Origin: Dehalobacterium formicoaceticum
GTDB lineage: Bacteria; Bacillota; Dehalobacteriia; Dehalobacteriales; Dehalobacteriaceae
Direction: 5' to 3'
DNA length: 64,000 nucleotides
Assembly (NCBI RefSeq): GCF_002224645.1
Contig: NZ_CP022121.1
Coordinates: forward strand, 3,130,501-3,194,500
Of this stretch, positions 25,914 through 35,224 are shown in pieces; within the stretch, counting starts at the first letter, position 1, and the number at the start of each line of letters is the position of its first letter. The notes beneath the pieces were generated by a model. It was not told where the DNA came from, did no database searches, and worked only from the letters and a program-made list of their open reading frames with translations. The position numbers were made by a program, and so were the translations under genes.

Positions 25914-26546
25914 TCAAATTAATATTTTCTTAGCCGGATTTCCAATAACTTTGGTATTTGGTTTTACACTCTTTATTACTACACTTCCTGCCCCAACATA
26001 AGCATCATCACCAATTTTTCTACCTGGTACTATTGTGACATGGCTTCCCAAAAAAACTCTCTTCCCTAGCTGAACCCCTCCCGTAATATCGCAATAGGAA
26101 GATATTGTAGAAAAATCGCCCACTATTGCATCATGTCCAATTCCAGACGATAATAATGTTACATAATCACCGACTTCTGTATTTGTCGTTATAACAGAGT
26201 TTGGATAAGCGATTAAGCCTTCTCCAATTTTATTAAACTCTCCTATTACAGCTGATGGATGAATTATTGTCTCAAACGAAGCCCCTTTTGATTTAAGTAA
26301 AGTTACTATTTTTTCCTTTGTTCTTGGGTTTGCAATTGCACATGCAAATACTTCAGTTTCTTTCGGTTCCCAATCTTGTATTCTTCCTATAACAGCATAA
26401 TCACACTTCTTGCCATCTAAGGCATTTAAATTATCATCTATAAAGCCTTTAATCTCCCATTTTGTTTGAATCATATTAATGTCATTAACCCACTGGAGCA
26501 ATTCCCGTCCAAATCCACCAGCTCCAACAATAATTAAATCTTTCAT
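25914..26546 (-). CDS. PglD/NeuD-type sugar acyltransferase
   Basis: Protein of 210 residues. The N-terminal Rossmann-like part has IIVGAGGFGRELLQW (about residues 4-19), and the C-terminal two thirds shows left-handed beta-helix hexapeptides such as IGEGLIAYPNSVITTN and GKRVFLGSHVTIVPG, ending in VKPNTKVIGNPAKKIL. PglD-type enzymes N-acetylate UDP-4-amino-sugars; a longer acyl donor from the nearby KASIII/ACP module is possible. It lies two bases from the sugar transferase gene. Confidence 0.85.
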   Translation of the reverse strand: MKDLIIVGAGGFGRELLQWVNDINMIQTKWEIKGFIDDNLNALDGKKCDYAVIGRIQDWEPKETEVFACAIANPRTKEKIVTLLKSKGASFETIIHPSAVIGEFNKIGEGLIAYPNSVITTNTEVGDYVTLLSSGIGHDAIVGDFSTISSYCDITGGVQLGKRVFLGSHVTIVPGRKIGDDAYVGAGSVVIKSVKPNTKVIGNPAKKILI

Positions 26547-26548
26547 GT

Positions 26549-27259
26549 TTATCCCTTTCCGCTATACACTTCTTTATTACCCTTAAATACCTCCATTGTT
26601 GCCGTTGTATCTGAACTAATCCCTTCTCTTACAAATGCCTTTTTTATCGTAAGAAAAATAATCTTCCAGTCTCCGAAGAAACTCACATTATCTACATACA
26701 CTACATCAAGATCAAACTTGTCTTCCCAGCTAATAGCATTCCGGCCATTCACTTGCGCATGACCAGATAGACCAGGCCTTACCTCATGTCTACGTTTTTG
26801 ATGATTATTATAAAGTGGCAAATACTGAATTAATAAAGGCCTCGGTCCCACAACACTCATATCGCCCTTCAATATATTGAACAGCTCCGGAAGTTCATCT
26901 AATGAGGTTGATCTCAGCATTCTACCAAACTTAGTCAGTCTAACTGAATCTGGCAGCAACTCACCATTCGCGGATTTCTCATCAGTCATTGTCCTAAATT
27001 TATACATATTGAAGATCTTCTCATTAAGTCCAGGTCTTTTCTGTTTAAACAGCACCGGACTGCCCAGCTTCACTCTAACAAGTATCGCCACAATGAAAAG
27101 TACCGGGCTTAAAGCAATAATTGCCATTAACGACAAAATAAAGTCCATCGGCCTCTTAAGAAATCTTCGATAGATGCCTTTTTGGTTGGCCTGTTGGTCA
27201 GTTGGACAGTTGGAAGGGGTAACACCTTCTTTAACTTCAGACTGCATATATATCACCAC
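26549..27259 (-). CDS. PglC-type undecaprenyl-phosphate sugar phosphotransferase
   Basis: Protein of 236 residues, monotopic phosphoglycosyl transferase. After a 30-residue polar leader comes RFLKRPMDFILSLMAIIALSP, the re-entrant membrane helix. MYKFRTM, DELPELFNILKGDMSVVGPR and RPGLSGHAQVNGRNA follow. It transfers the first sugar-phosphate (here probably a di-N-acyl-bacillosamine-type sugar) to undecaprenyl phosphate. The start overlaps the PglE-like stop. GTG at 27259 or ATG at 27247 are both possible. The leader is encoded by a TTGG-rich repeat shared with intergenic repeats (27183-27218). Confidence 0.92.
   Translation of the reverse strand: MVIYMQSEVKEGVTPSNCPTDQQANQKGIYRRFLKRPMDFILSLMAIIALSPVLFIVAILVRVKLGSPVLFKQKRPGLNEKIFNMYKFRTMTDEKSANGELLPDSVRLTKFGRMLRSTSLDELPELFNILKGDMSVVGPRPLLIQYLPLYNNHQKRRHEVRPGLSGHAQVNGRNAISWEDKFDLDVVYVDNVSFFGDWKIIFLTIKKAFVREGISSDTTATMEVFKGNKEVYSGKG
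27183..27218. repeat. TTGGTCAG-type repeat inside the PglC-like coding region
   Basis: Plus-strand bases TTGGTTGGCCTGTTGGTCAG and the following TTGGACAGTTGG match the tandem units found between genes at 28391, 37299 and 39418. It encodes the polar leader SNCPTDQQANQ on the minus strand. Confidence 0.7.
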
Positions 27260-28377
27260 AGTCCCTTAATAATCCCACAAACTCTTTCCAGATCCCCATC
27301 CGTCATCTTGGTATCACTTGTCAAACACACACCGTTCTCAAAGAGCTTCTCACTAATATCTCCACCAATGTAATCATACTTTTCAAAGAAAGGTTGCATG
27401 TGCATAGGCTTCCAAATCGGCCTTGATTCAATATTTTCTTTCTCGAGTGCCTCTATAATATCTAAGGGCCTAACTTTTCCATGTAAAGTGATACAAGATA
27501 ACCAATAATTTGGCTGATTCCAATCATTAATGGGCATGAACCGAACTCCTTCAAGCCCTCCCAACTCACTTTTATAAAACTCAAATATGTATTTTTTCTT
27601 AGCTATTCTTTGATCTAATACTCTTAACTGACCTCTCCCAATCCCGGCAAGAACATTGCTCATTCTGTAGTTGTAACCTAACTCACTATGTTGATAATGT
27701 ATTGCCTTATCCCTGGATTGAGTTGCCCAAAAACGAACTTTGGCAATTCTTTCTTCAATATCAGAAATGAGCATGCCTCCACCGGAGGTAGTAATGATCT
27801 TGTTTCCATTAAAAGAAAAGATGCCATAATCACCAATGATTCCTGTATGTTTACCTTTATAAGTAGTTCCCAATGATTCCGCCGCATCTTCGATTAACGT
27901 TACATTATGCTTCCTGCATAATTCAACAATGGGATCCATATCAGCCGACAAACCATATAAATGCACAACTAAAACAGCCTTTACCCGGTCACCATACTTT
28001 TCAAAGGCTGCTTCCAATGCTTTGGGATCCATATTCCAAGTTTCATAATCACTGTCAATAAAGACAGGAGTAGCATTTTGATAAATTATTGGGTTAGCTG
28101 TGGCAGAAAAAGTAAGGGTTGGGCAGAACACTATATCCCCTTCTTTAATTCCGGCAGCTTTCAGAGCCAGGTGAATGGCAGCAGTGCCGGATACTAAAGC
28201 CGCTGCATGCTTTGCACCAACCTTAGCAGCTAATTCATTCTCAAATTCATTGACGTTCTTTCCCAGGGGAGCAATCCAATTGGTATCGAAGGCCTCTTGT
28301 ATGTATTGCATTTCGTAACCTTCGGCGCTCATGTGGGGGGATGAGAGGTATGTACGGATGTTTTTGTTGTGGGGCAT
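27253..28377 (-). CDS. PglE-type aminotransferase (DegT/DnrJ/EryC1/StrS)
   Basis: Protein of 374 residues. It aminates a UDP-4-keto-6-deoxy-sugar. Typical segments: TNWIAPLGKNVNEFE near the start, SGTAAIHLALKAAGI, the FCPTLTFSATANPIIY block, EDAAESLGTTYKGKHTG and the PLP lysine in SFNGNKIITTSGGG (about residue 185), then GYNYRMSNVLAGIGRGQL. Best match by motif is PglE-like enzymes of bacillosamine synthesis. The required 4,6-dehydratase is not adjacent, but a PglF-like gene lies at 39570. First gene of the long polysaccharide locus. Confidence 0.92.
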   Translation of the reverse strand: MPHNKNIRTYLSSPHMSAEGYEMQYIQEAFDTNWIAPLGKNVNEFENELAAKVGAKHAAALVSGTAAIHLALKAAGIKEGDIVFCPTLTFSATANPIIYQNATPVFIDSDYETWNMDPKALEAAFEKYGDRVKAVLVVHLYGLSADMDPIVELCRKHNVTLIEDAAESLGTTYKGKHTGIIGDYGIFSFNGNKIITTSGGGMLISDIEERIAKVRFWATQSRDKAIHYQHSELGYNYRMSNVLAGIGRGQLRVLDQRIAKKKYIFEFYKSELGGLEGVRFMPINDWNQPNYWLSCITLHGKVRPLDIIEALEKENIESRPIWKPMHMQPFFEKYDYIGGDISEKLFENGVCLTSDTKMTDGDLERVCGIIKGLW

Positions 28378-28949
28378 GGTTTCTCCCTTCGGGTAGTTGG
28401 TTAGTTGGTTAGCAGTCAGTTGGTTAGTAAAACCAAGACATTAGACCAATTAGCCAAATTGTTTAGTATTTAGATTGTTGGTAGAAAAATTAAATGATTA
28501 ACATAATTTATTTATCTCAAACAAAAAGGGAAAAGCCAAAGGGAAAGTAAAATCAAACCCTTTCAACCTTCCCTTTCCCCTTTCCACATAAAAAATCTTT
28601 ATAAGCAAAATAGTTCAACAAATACAAAATACATCCAAAAAAACCAACATACAAACTCTACTACAATTTGACAAATAAATCAAGGAATAAGATGTAAATA
28701 AAGTGTAATTTCTACATTATTTTTATGTTTCGCTCGTTGCTTTCTGCTTTCGACTTTTCCATCTTGACGATTTGCCACCTGATATTATATACTTGTATCA
28801 TTGTATACAATGATATCATATGATCATTCTATACTTCATACAAGATTATCGGATTATCATCTCTATTAATCATCTATCAACTATCATCTATATTAATCCA
28901 ATAATCCTAAAATATCGAAGTAATAAGCTAATCGTGAGGAGGGAGCACA
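28378..28949. other. 572-base divergent intergenic region
   Basis: Lies between the divergent PglE-like gene and the Re-citrate synthase gene, so it must hold promoters for both. It carries a TTGGTTAG tandem repeat (28391-28432) and a purine/pyrimidine inverted pair (AAAGGGAAAAG near 28530 with CCTTTCCCCTTTCC near 28572-28585). An AT-rich stretch (28650-28900) contains ATACTTGTATCATTGTATACAATG near 28788-28812. No gene seen. Confidence 0.5.
28391..28432. repeat. TTGGTTAG/TTGGTCAG tandem repeat
   Basis: Four to five degenerate eight-base units (GGTAGTTGGTTAGTTGGTTA, then CAGTCAGTTGGTTAG). Same unit family as at 27183, 37299 and 39418. Confidence 0.7.
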
Positions 28950-30326
28950 TTGATCGAACCAAACAACCACAGCAATCTGCTGGAACAGGACCCATACAAA
29001 TATAAATTACAGGACGTTAGTGAACCCAATCTATACCGTGAAATTTATCCTTATACCGAGGTACCCAAGATTCCCTTTAACTTCCGGGCGGTACCCATCG
29101 GCATGCCCAAAGAAATCTGGATCACGGATACCACCTTTCGGGACGGGCAGCAATCTCGTGCTCCTTATACCGTAGAACAAATTGTCGATTTATATAAAAT
29201 GCTGCATCGCTTAAGCGGTCCCAAAGGCATCGTCCGCTCGACAGAGTTCTTTATTTACAGCGAAAAAGACCGGGAGGCGGTGCACCAATGCATGGAACTG
29301 GGCTATGAGTTCCCGGAAATCACTTCCTGGATCAGAGCGACCAAAGGTGATTTTCAGCTGGTGAAAGAGATGGGCATCAAGGAAACCGGTATTCTGGTCA
29401 GCTGCTCTGATTATCACATTTTTAATAAACTGGGCAAAACCCGCAAACAAGCGATGGATGGTTATTTATCTGTGGTCAAGCAGGCTTTGGATGTGGGCAT
29501 TCGTCCCCGCTGTCATCTGGAAGATATCACCCGGGCCGACTATTATGGTTTTGTCGTGCCTTTTGTCAACGAATTGATGGCCTTGTCCAAAGAATCCGGG
29601 ATTCCCATCAAGATTCGGGTTTGTGATACCATGGGTTACGGCATTCCTTTACCCGGTGTCGCCATGCCCCGCAGCGTTTCCGGTTTGATTTACGGCTTGC
29701 AGCATTATTCCGACGTTCCTTCGGAGTTGCTAGAATGGCATGGTCATAACGACTTCTACAAGGCGGTGACCAACGCTACCATGGCTTGGCTGTACGGCTG
29801 CTGTGCCGCCAATTGTTCCTTATTGGGCATCGGCGAACGGACCGGCAATGTGCCCTTGGAGGCCATGGTCTTTGAATACGCCTCCCTCAGGGGATCTTTC
29901 GATGGCATGGATCCCACCGTGATTACGGAAATCGCGGAATACTTCGAAAAGGAAATCGGTTATCACATTCCCCCCATGACGCCTTTTGTCGGGAAGAATT
30001 TTAATATCACCCGGGCGGGCATTCATGCCGACGGACTATTAAAAGACGAAGAAATCTATAACATCTTTGACACCAAATTATTATTGAACAAAACCGCTGC
30101 TGTAGCGGTGAGCAACACTTCCGGTCTGGCCGGGATTGCCTTTTGGATCAACGACTATTATCATTTGCAAGATGAATTGGCTTTGAGCAAAAACGATCCC
30201 ATGGTACAACACATAAAAAATTGGGTGGATCAAGCTTATGAAACGGGACGCACCACCAGCATCTCTGATGAGGAGCTGATCGCGGTTATCCAGGACTATG
30301 ATCCTCAATTCGGCAAAACCAAGTAG
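28950..30326 (+). CDS. Re-citrate synthase-like enzyme (homocitrate/isopropylmalate synthase superfamily)
   Basis: Protein of 458 residues. It probably condenses acetyl-CoA with oxaloacetate to citrate with Re-face selectivity, as in anaerobes such as Clostridium kluyveri. Superfamily signs: TDTTFRDGQQSR near residue 55, the HLEDITRADYYGF stretch, the metal-binding HGHNDF near residue 265, LLGIGERTGNVPLE, and AGIHADGLLKDEEIYNIFD. The long N-terminal extension and these segments fit Re-citrate synthase better than LeuA or homocitrate synthase, but the reaction cannot be proven by sequence alone. TTG start with GAGGAGGG upstream. Followed by a GntR regulator, 53 bases on. Confidence 0.78.
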   Translation: MIEPNNHSNLLEQDPYKYKLQDVSEPNLYREIYPYTEVPKIPFNFRAVPIGMPKEIWITDTTFRDGQQSRAPYTVEQIVDLYKMLHRLSGPKGIVRSTEFFIYSEKDREAVHQCMELGYEFPEITSWIRATKGDFQLVKEMGIKETGILVSCSDYHIFNKLGKTRKQAMDGYLSVVKQALDVGIRPRCHLEDITRADYYGFVVPFVNELMALSKESGIPIKIRVCDTMGYGIPLPGVAMPRSVSGLIYGLQHYSDVPSELLEWHGHNDFYKAVTNATMAWLYGCCAANCSLLGIGERTGNVPLEAMVFEYASLRGSFDGMDPTVITEIAEYFEKEIGYHIPPMTPFVGKNFNITRAGIHADGLLKDEEIYNIFDTKLLLNKTAAVAVSNTSGLAGIAFWINDYYHLQDELALSKNDPMVQHIKNWVDQAYETGRTTSISDEELIAVIQDYDPQFGKTK

Positions 30327-30379
30327 AGCGGAAGAGCGGGAGCAAGAACAAATCAGGAGATTGAATTAGGAGACTGATA

Positions 30380-31066
30380 ATGATAATGAATCAAAAACAT
30401 CATCACCCGGACCAGCCTCTTTCCTTAAGCGACCGCGTTTTTGAAGAGCTGGAAGAAAAAATCCTGAACGGAACCATCAAATCCGGCGAGCATCTGATCG
30501 AATTAAAGCTGGCTGCCGAAATGGGCGTGAGCCGTACTCCGGTGCGGGAAGCGATTCGCATGCTGGAACAAAAAGGCTTCGTGCAAATCACACCCAATCG
30601 CACCGCTCAGGTGGTCGGAATCAGTATGCAGGATTTGGATGATATTTATGACATGCGCATGCGCCTGGAGGGTTTGGCCTCCAACCGTGCCGCCCTCCAT
30701 ATCACAGAAGAACAAGTCAAAGAACTTACGGATATTTTGGACTTGCAGGAATTTTATCATATGAAAAATTCCATTGAGCCCATTAACGAACTGGATTCTC
30801 AGTTTCATGCAAAAATTTTTGAGTACAGCAAGAGCCGCACCCTGCAGCATACCCTGACGGATCTGCATCATATGATCCAGCGCTACCGAAATATTTCTTT
30901 TCATACCAGCGGCCGGGCGAAGTTGGCAATCCGGGAACACCGGGAAATCTTGGAGGCAATAGCAAAACATGATCCGGTTCTGGCCGAAGAATTAACGGTC
31001 AAGCACATCGCCAAAGCTAAGGAGAACCTTTTTCAGCTTCCTGATTTTGCTAGCGTAAAAAAATAA
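30380..31066 (+). CDS. GntR-family (FadR/FCD type) transcriptional regulator
   Basis: Protein of 228 residues. The winged helix spans about residues 15-80 with GVSRTPVREAIRMLEQKGFV as recognition helix and wing. The C-terminal FCD domain has the metal-site pattern: D in the DDIYDMRMRLEG helix, LDSQFHAKIF, and later His residues in LAIREHREIL and VKHIAKAK. Metabolite binding there should alter DNA binding. It is likely to control the citrate synthase gene just upstream and itself; ligand unknown. Confidence 0.9.
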   Translation: MIMNQKHHHPDQPLSLSDRVFEELEEKILNGTIKSGEHLIELKLAAEMGVSRTPVREAIRMLEQKGFVQITPNRTAQVVGISMQDLDDIYDMRMRLEGLASNRAALHITEEQVKELTDILDLQEFYHMKNSIEPINELDSQFHAKIFEYSKSRTLQHTLTDLHHMIQRYRNISFHTSGRAKLAIREHREILEAIAKHDPVLAEELTVKHIAKAKENLFQLPDFASVKK

Positions 31067-31107
31067 AAATTACACATGATATGGGCGTAAAGGAGGGTTC
31101 AATAATT

Positions 31108-31569
31108 GTGCAAAAGTTCATCTTGACTTTGCTCATGAGTATTGCACTCAGCTTCGGCTATTGACTGCCCGCTTACGCCGCAGATAATCACCAGGATCTG
31201 CATGATGAACAAACTGTCATGACTTACTTTTCATTAGCCGGGTTTAGCATTGGAGAATCCCTAACGGTCACAGCCACGGCATACGATGCCTGTTTGGAGT
31301 GCTGCAACAAAATTGATGGTATTACCAAGACCGGCGCCAAGGCTTTGCCCGGGCATACCATCGCCGTGGACCCAAAGGTGATCCCCTTAGGCAGCAAGGT
31401 TTTTGTAGAAGGACTGGGTATTTTCACCGCTGACGATATCGGCGGAGCTATCAAAGGAAGGCGTATTGATATCTTTATGAATACCCATCAAGAAGCGATC
31501 CATTTCGGCAAACAAGAGCTGAAAATATATCTGCTTCAGGATCAGGAAGACGAAACACCCCGTGTTTAA
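31108..31569 (+). pseudogene. Secreted 3D-domain protein with an in-frame TGA in its signal peptide
   Basis: From a GTG at 31108, eight bases after AAAGGAGGG, the frame reads a signal peptide (QKFILTLLMSIALSFGY), then TGA at 31162-31164, then LPAYAADNHQD with a signal peptidase-like AYA-AD site. The mature 3D domain follows: TVTATAYDACLECC, LPGHTIAVDPKVIPLGSKV, then AAIKG-like DDIGGAIKGRRIDIFM with its three Asp residues. Trp (TGG) would be natural at the TGA. Without it only a cytoplasmic product from 31219 could be made. 3D proteins cut or bind peptidoglycan. It is a recent pseudogene, a sequence error or a recoded stop. Confidence 0.7.
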
Positions 31570-31588
31570 AACACGAGGTGTTTTTTAA
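31554..31588 (+). terminator. Rho-independent terminator after the 3D-domain gene
   Basis: AACACC-C-CGTGTTT pairs with AACACG-A-GGTGTT, followed by TTTTTT. The hairpin overlaps the last codons and stop of the gene. Confidence 0.85.
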
Positions 31589-31626
31589 TGGATTAATATG
31601 GGGAATGTGAAATAGTATGGAAAATA

Positions 31627-31659
31627 ACAAACCCGGCAGAACAACCTGTCGGGTTTGTT
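31627..31659. terminator. Bidirectional hairpin between the 3D gene and the hem operon
   Basis: Perfect ten-base inverted repeat AACAAACCCG / CGGGTTTGTT with a GCAGAACAACCTGT loop. It separates convergent transcripts and may serve both. Confidence 0.6.
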
Positions 31660-31754
31660 GGTTCAAGGAGGTTTAATGGAGAAGTGAGTGTGTACTTCTA
31701 TTATCCCTCCCATCTTCAAAAATATTCTTGAATAATTTTAATTTGTTTTTGTTT

Positions 31755-33053
31755 TTACACCTGGGCCGCCGTTTGATAAGCAATGCGGGCTGCCTCGATG
31801 GTACGGTTAATATCCTCCTCGGAGTGGGCCAGGGACATAAACCCGGCTTCATACTGGGAAGGGGCAAAATAACTACCCTGCTCCAGCATCTTCCAAAACC
31901 AGGCGGTGAATTTTTTCGTATCAGAGGTGGTGGCTGAGGCATAATCAACCACCGGCACCGATGTAAAGAAGCAGGAGAACATGGCTCCCACCCGGTTAAA
32001 CCAGCAGGATACGCCCGCTTCTTCCGCCGCTTGGGCCAGACCCTCCGCAAGCATGGCGGATTTACTTTCCAGTTCCTCATAGACCCCGGGTGCACTTAGG
32101 ATTTCCAGGTTCGTCATCCCTGCCGTCATGGCCAAAGGATTGCCGGACAAGGTGCCTGCCTGATAGACCGGGCCCAGGGGGGCCACACATTCCATGATAT
32201 CTCTTCTGCCGCCAAAGGCCCCTACGGGTAGTCCGCCCCCGATGACCTTGCCCAAGGTCGTGAGATCCGGGGTAATGTCGTAACGTCCCTGGGCTCCGCC
32301 GTAACCAACCCGGAAACCGGTCATTACTTCATCAAAGATTAAAAGCGTGCCGTATTCTGCGGTTAAGCTGCGCAAATCCTGGAGAAAACCTTCTTTGGGG
32401 GGTACGCAGCCCATATTCCCTACCACCGGCTCGATGATCACGGCGGCAATATTTTCCCCTTGCTCTTGGAAGATCTTGCGAAGGGCATCGATGTTGTTAT
32501 AGGGGGCGACAATGGTATTCCCTGCCACACTCTGGGGTACGCCCAGGCTGTCCGGCACACCCATGGTCAAAGCACCGGAACCGGCCTTGATCAGGAGAAA
32601 ATCCGCATGGCCATGATAACAGCCTTCAAATTTGACAATCTTGTCCCGCTTGGTAAAACCCCGGGCCAAGCGCAGGGCACTCATGGTGGCCTCGGTGCCG
32701 GAATTAACCATGCGCACCAATTCCATGGAGGGCACGGCCTTGGTGACCATTTGGGCCATTTTGATCTCCAGCTCGGTGGGGGCACCAAAACTTGTGCCGA
32801 TCTCTAAACAGTCGGCGAGGGCTGCCATCACCTTGGGGTGACGGTGACCTAAAATCAGCGGTCCCCAGGACTGGACGTAATCGATATATTCGTTGCCGTC
32901 CACATCGTAGATTTTTGATCCTTCACCCCGGGTGATAAAGACCGGATCACCGCCCACGGACTTAAAGGCCCGCACGGGACTGTTGACACCGCCGGGAATA
33001 TACTCCTTGGCCTCTGCAAAAAGCTTCTTCGATTTTTCATATCCTTTATGCAT
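31755..33053 (-). CDS. hemL: Glutamate-1-semialdehyde 2,1-aminomutase
   Basis: Protein of 432 residues. It makes 5-aminolevulinate from glutamate-1-semialdehyde in the C5 pathway. Start [20 protein letters not shown] and [13 protein letters not shown] are typical. The [17 protein letters not shown] motif near 120 and the PLP lysine in [18 protein letters not shown] (about 267) are intact. The last gene of the minus-strand hem operon (hemC, hemB, ahbD, hemL). No hemA is seen in the window. Confidence 0.97.
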   Translation of the reverse strand: MHKGYEKSKKLFAEAKEYIPGGVNSPVRAFKSVGGDPVFITRGEGSKIYDVDGNEYIDYVQSWGPLILGHRHPKVMAALADCLEIGTSFGAPTELEIKMAQMVTKAVPSMELVRMVNSGTEATMSALRLARGFTKRDKIVKFEGCYHGHADFLLIKAGSGALTMGVPDSLGVPQSVAGNTIVAPYNNIDALRKIFQEQGENIAAVIIEPVVGNMGCVPPKEGFLQDLRSLTAEYGTLLIFDEVMTGFRVGYGGAQGRYDITPDLTTLGKVIGGGLPVGAFGGRRDIMECVAPLGPVYQAGTLSGNPLAMTAGMTNLEILSAPGVYEELESKSAMLAEGLAQAAEEAGVSCWFNRVGAMFSCFFTSVPVVDYASATTSDTKKFTAWFWKMLEQGSYFAPSQYEAGFMSLAHSEEDINRTIEAARIAYQTAAQV

Positions 33054-33082
33054 CTAACATCACTTCTCCTTTCTGGTCAAAC

Positions 33083-33105
33083 AGGGGACGGTTCTTTGTT
33101 TCATT
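33083..33105 (+). repeat. GGGGACGGTTCTTTG dispersed repeat
   Basis: AGGGGACGGTTCTTTGTTTC lies between hemL and the radical SAM gene. Same family as 45535, 48988 and 52162. Confidence 0.7.
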
Positions 33106-33113
33106 CTGGGCTC

Positions 33114-34136
33114 CTACCCCCGATAAAGACACCAGGGATCCTCCGCCATATAATCCCCTTCATGATAGATAGCCGCCCGGGCCCGGCAGCCTCCGCACTT
33201 GACTTTAAAAGCGCAGGTGCCGCAGCCCTCCTTGTATTCCATGGTACGCAGGTTTTGAAAGACTTGGTTTTCCGCCCAGATCTTACTGAAGGGCACCTCC
33301 CGCACATTGCCGATATATTGATCCATATAAGCGCAGGGCTGCACCAATCCTGTGGGGCTGATAATGCAATAATGGGTTCCGGCCAGACAGCCCCGGCTGA
33401 AGCGCAGATCCATGCCCTCCAGCTTGGCGATGCGCATAAATTGAGGAGCGCAGGTGGGTTTTAATTCGATATCAACCTCCTTTTGTTTTTTCATGATTTG
33501 TGAAAGCAAAGACTCATACTGCTCTACCTTTAAGGCTTCATCTTCAATTTCTTTGCCCCGGCCTGTGGGCACCAAAAAGAATTGATGATGGGCCACAGCC
33601 CCCATTTGCACGGCAAAATCCGTGATCGCCAGGACTTCATCCTGATTCCAGTCCATGACCGTGGTATGAATCTGAAAGGGAAGCCCCGCTTCCTTACAGT
33701 TTTTCATCCCTTGCACTGCCCCCGCCCAGGCGCCTTTCATCTGGCGCAGCTCATCATGCTTGGCGGGATCCAGACTATCCAGGGAAATACCCATGCCCAT
33801 AACGCCCAGTTCTTTTAACCGCTTAGCGGTTTCCGGGGTAATCAGGGTTCCATTGGTGCCGAAGACCGTTCTGAGCCCCAAGCCCACCGCATGCTGCACC
33901 AGTTCAAAAATGTCCGGCCGCAGGAGAGGCTCTCCCCCGGAGAAAATCATAATCTTAAAGCCGGCTTTTTTGATCTCATCCAGCAGGGCTTTGCCTTCTG
34001 CCGTCGATAACTCTTCCTCTATCTTGACCCCGGCATTCCGGTAGCAATGACCGCAGTACATATTACATTGATTAGTGGTATTCCATGAAACGATCAATTT
34101 ATTTTTCCCCCATCCAGCGGGCCGCATCCTTGGCAT
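33114..34136 (-). CDS. ahbD: Radical SAM/SPASM heme-pathway protein (AhbD/NirJ2 type)
   Basis: Protein of 340 residues. The radical SAM Cys triad is C24-x3-C28-x2-C31 (CNMYCGHC), with [14 protein letters not shown] the SAM-binding GGE motif. The C-terminal SPASM-like cysteines are in [23 protein letters not shown] and [14 protein letters not shown]. In the siroheme-dependent heme route AhbD decarboxylates Fe-coproporphyrin to heme, while AhbC acts one step before; the relative NirJ2 is named in heme d1 literature. The setting between hemL and hemB supports tetrapyrrole work, though AhbC versus AhbD cannot be told for certain here. Its start overlaps the end of hemB by 38 bases. Confidence 0.8.
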   Translation of the reverse strand: MPRMRPAGWGKNKLIVSWNTTNQCNMYCGHCYRNAGVKIEEELSTAEGKALLDEIKKAGFKIMIFSGGEPLLRPDIFELVQHAVGLGLRTVFGTNGTLITPETAKRLKELGVMGMGISLDSLDPAKHDELRQMKGAWAGAVQGMKNCKEAGLPFQIHTTVMDWNQDEVLAITDFAVQMGAVAHHQFFLVPTGRGKEIEDEALKVEQYESLLSQIMKKQKEVDIELKPTCAPQFMRIAKLEGMDLRFSRGCLAGTHYCIISPTGLVQPCAYMDQYIGNVREVPFSKIWAENQVFQNLRTMEYKEGCGTCAFKVKCGGCRARAAIYHEGDYMAEDPWCLYRG

Positions 34137-35076
34137 GGTAAGTAATAATCAGATCCCCTCCGGCCCGTTTCATGCTGAGGAGCAGCTCCATGACCACCGC
34201 TTTTTCGTCAATCCAGCCCTTTTCGGCCGCAGCCTTGACCATGGAATATTCGCCGCTCACATTATAGACCGCCGTGGGATAATGAAATTCATCTTTTACC
34301 CGGCGCACCAAATCCAAATAGGCTAGGCCCGGCTTTACCATCACCATATCGGCGCCCTCTTCAATATCCAGGGCGGTTTCTCTGATCGCTTCATTGCCGT
34401 TTGCCGGATCCATCTGATAGGTTTTCCGGTCGCCGAACTGCGGGGCAGAATCCGCCACATCCCGGAAAGGTCCGTAAAAAGCGGAAGCATACTTGGCGGA
34501 ATAAGCCATTATGGGAATATGGCCAAAGCCGTGGCTATCCAGCTTCTTGCGGATGGCTCCCACCCGGCCGTCCATCATATCGGAAGGAGCCACCATATCC
34601 GCCCCGGCGGCGGCATGGGATAAGGCGGTTTCCGCCAGATAATGCAGGGTGGGGTCATTCAGCACCCGATCTCCCTGAATCATGCCGCAATGGCCATGGC
34701 TGGTGTATTCACAAAGGCAGACATCGGTAATGATATAAAGCTCGGGGTAAGCTTTTTTGATGGCCATAATAGCTTGCTGGACAATACCGTCGGCATCATA
34801 GGCTCCGGATGCGATTTCGTCCTTTTGCTCCGGAATGCCGAAGAGGAGCACGGCCTTGATGCCTAATTGGACAATTTCCCCACATTCCCTGACCAGATTG
34901 TCCACGGACATTTGATAAACCCCGGGCATGGAGGGCACCGGGTTTTTTACATTTTCCCCGTAGATGGCAAACAAAGGATAAATCAAATCATCTAAAGATA
35001 CACGGTTTTCCCGCACCATGCTGCGCAGGGTTTCCGAACCTCGCAATCTTCTCATTCTCACGATTGGGTATGCCAT
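34099..35076 (-). CDS. hemB: Porphobilinogen synthase (5-aminolevulinate dehydratase)
   Basis: Protein of 325 residues. It joins two 5-aminolevulinates to porphobilinogen. Zinc-binding cysteines occur in [13 protein letters not shown], so it is the zinc-type enzyme. Schiff-base lysines lie in [14 protein letters not shown] (about 195) and [10 protein letters not shown] (about 247). Start [17 protein letters not shown] is typical. It overlaps the next gene, pointing to coupled translation. Confidence 0.97.
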   Translation of the reverse strand: MAYPIVRMRRLRGSETLRSMVRENRVSLDDLIYPLFAIYGENVKNPVPSMPGVYQMSVDNLVRECGEIVQLGIKAVLLFGIPEQKDEIASGAYDADGIVQQAIMAIKKAYPELYIITDVCLCEYTSHGHCGMIQGDRVLNDPTLHYLAETALSHAAAGADMVAPSDMMDGRVGAIRKKLDSHGFGHIPIMAYSAKYASAFYGPFRDVADSAPQFGDRKTYQMDPANGNEAIRETALDIEEGADMVMVKPGLAYLDLVRRVKDEFHYPTAVYNVSGEYSMVKAAAEKGWIDEKAVVMELLLSMKRAGGDLIITYHAKDAARWMGEK

Positions 35077-35099
35077 TGTTGCTGAAACCTCTCTTTCTT

Positions 35100-35224
35100 A
35101 CTTCATACTTATTTCATACTTACTTCATACTTTTTATTTCTTGTTTCTTGCCCTTTGTCTCGTATCTCTTGATTCTAACTTCTTGCTTCTATCCTCTTGC
35201 CTCTTGCCTCTTGCCTCTTGCTCC
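35100..35224. repeat. Short tandem repeats between hemB and hemC
   Basis: Two runs: TACTTATTTCATACTTACTT-type units (period about 11, 35100-35135) and TTGCCTC units (period 7, three exact copies at about 35196-35219), running up to the hemC stop codon. Confidence 0.75.

Noticed and set aside
28530-28590. Purine/pyrimidine inverted pair as a terminator
   Set aside because: It lies upstream of both divergent genes, pairs imperfectly and is far apart.
31162-31164. TGA as a selenocysteine codon
   Set aside because: It lies in the hydrophobic part of a signal peptide, where Sec has no role, and no SECIS-like hairpin directly follows.
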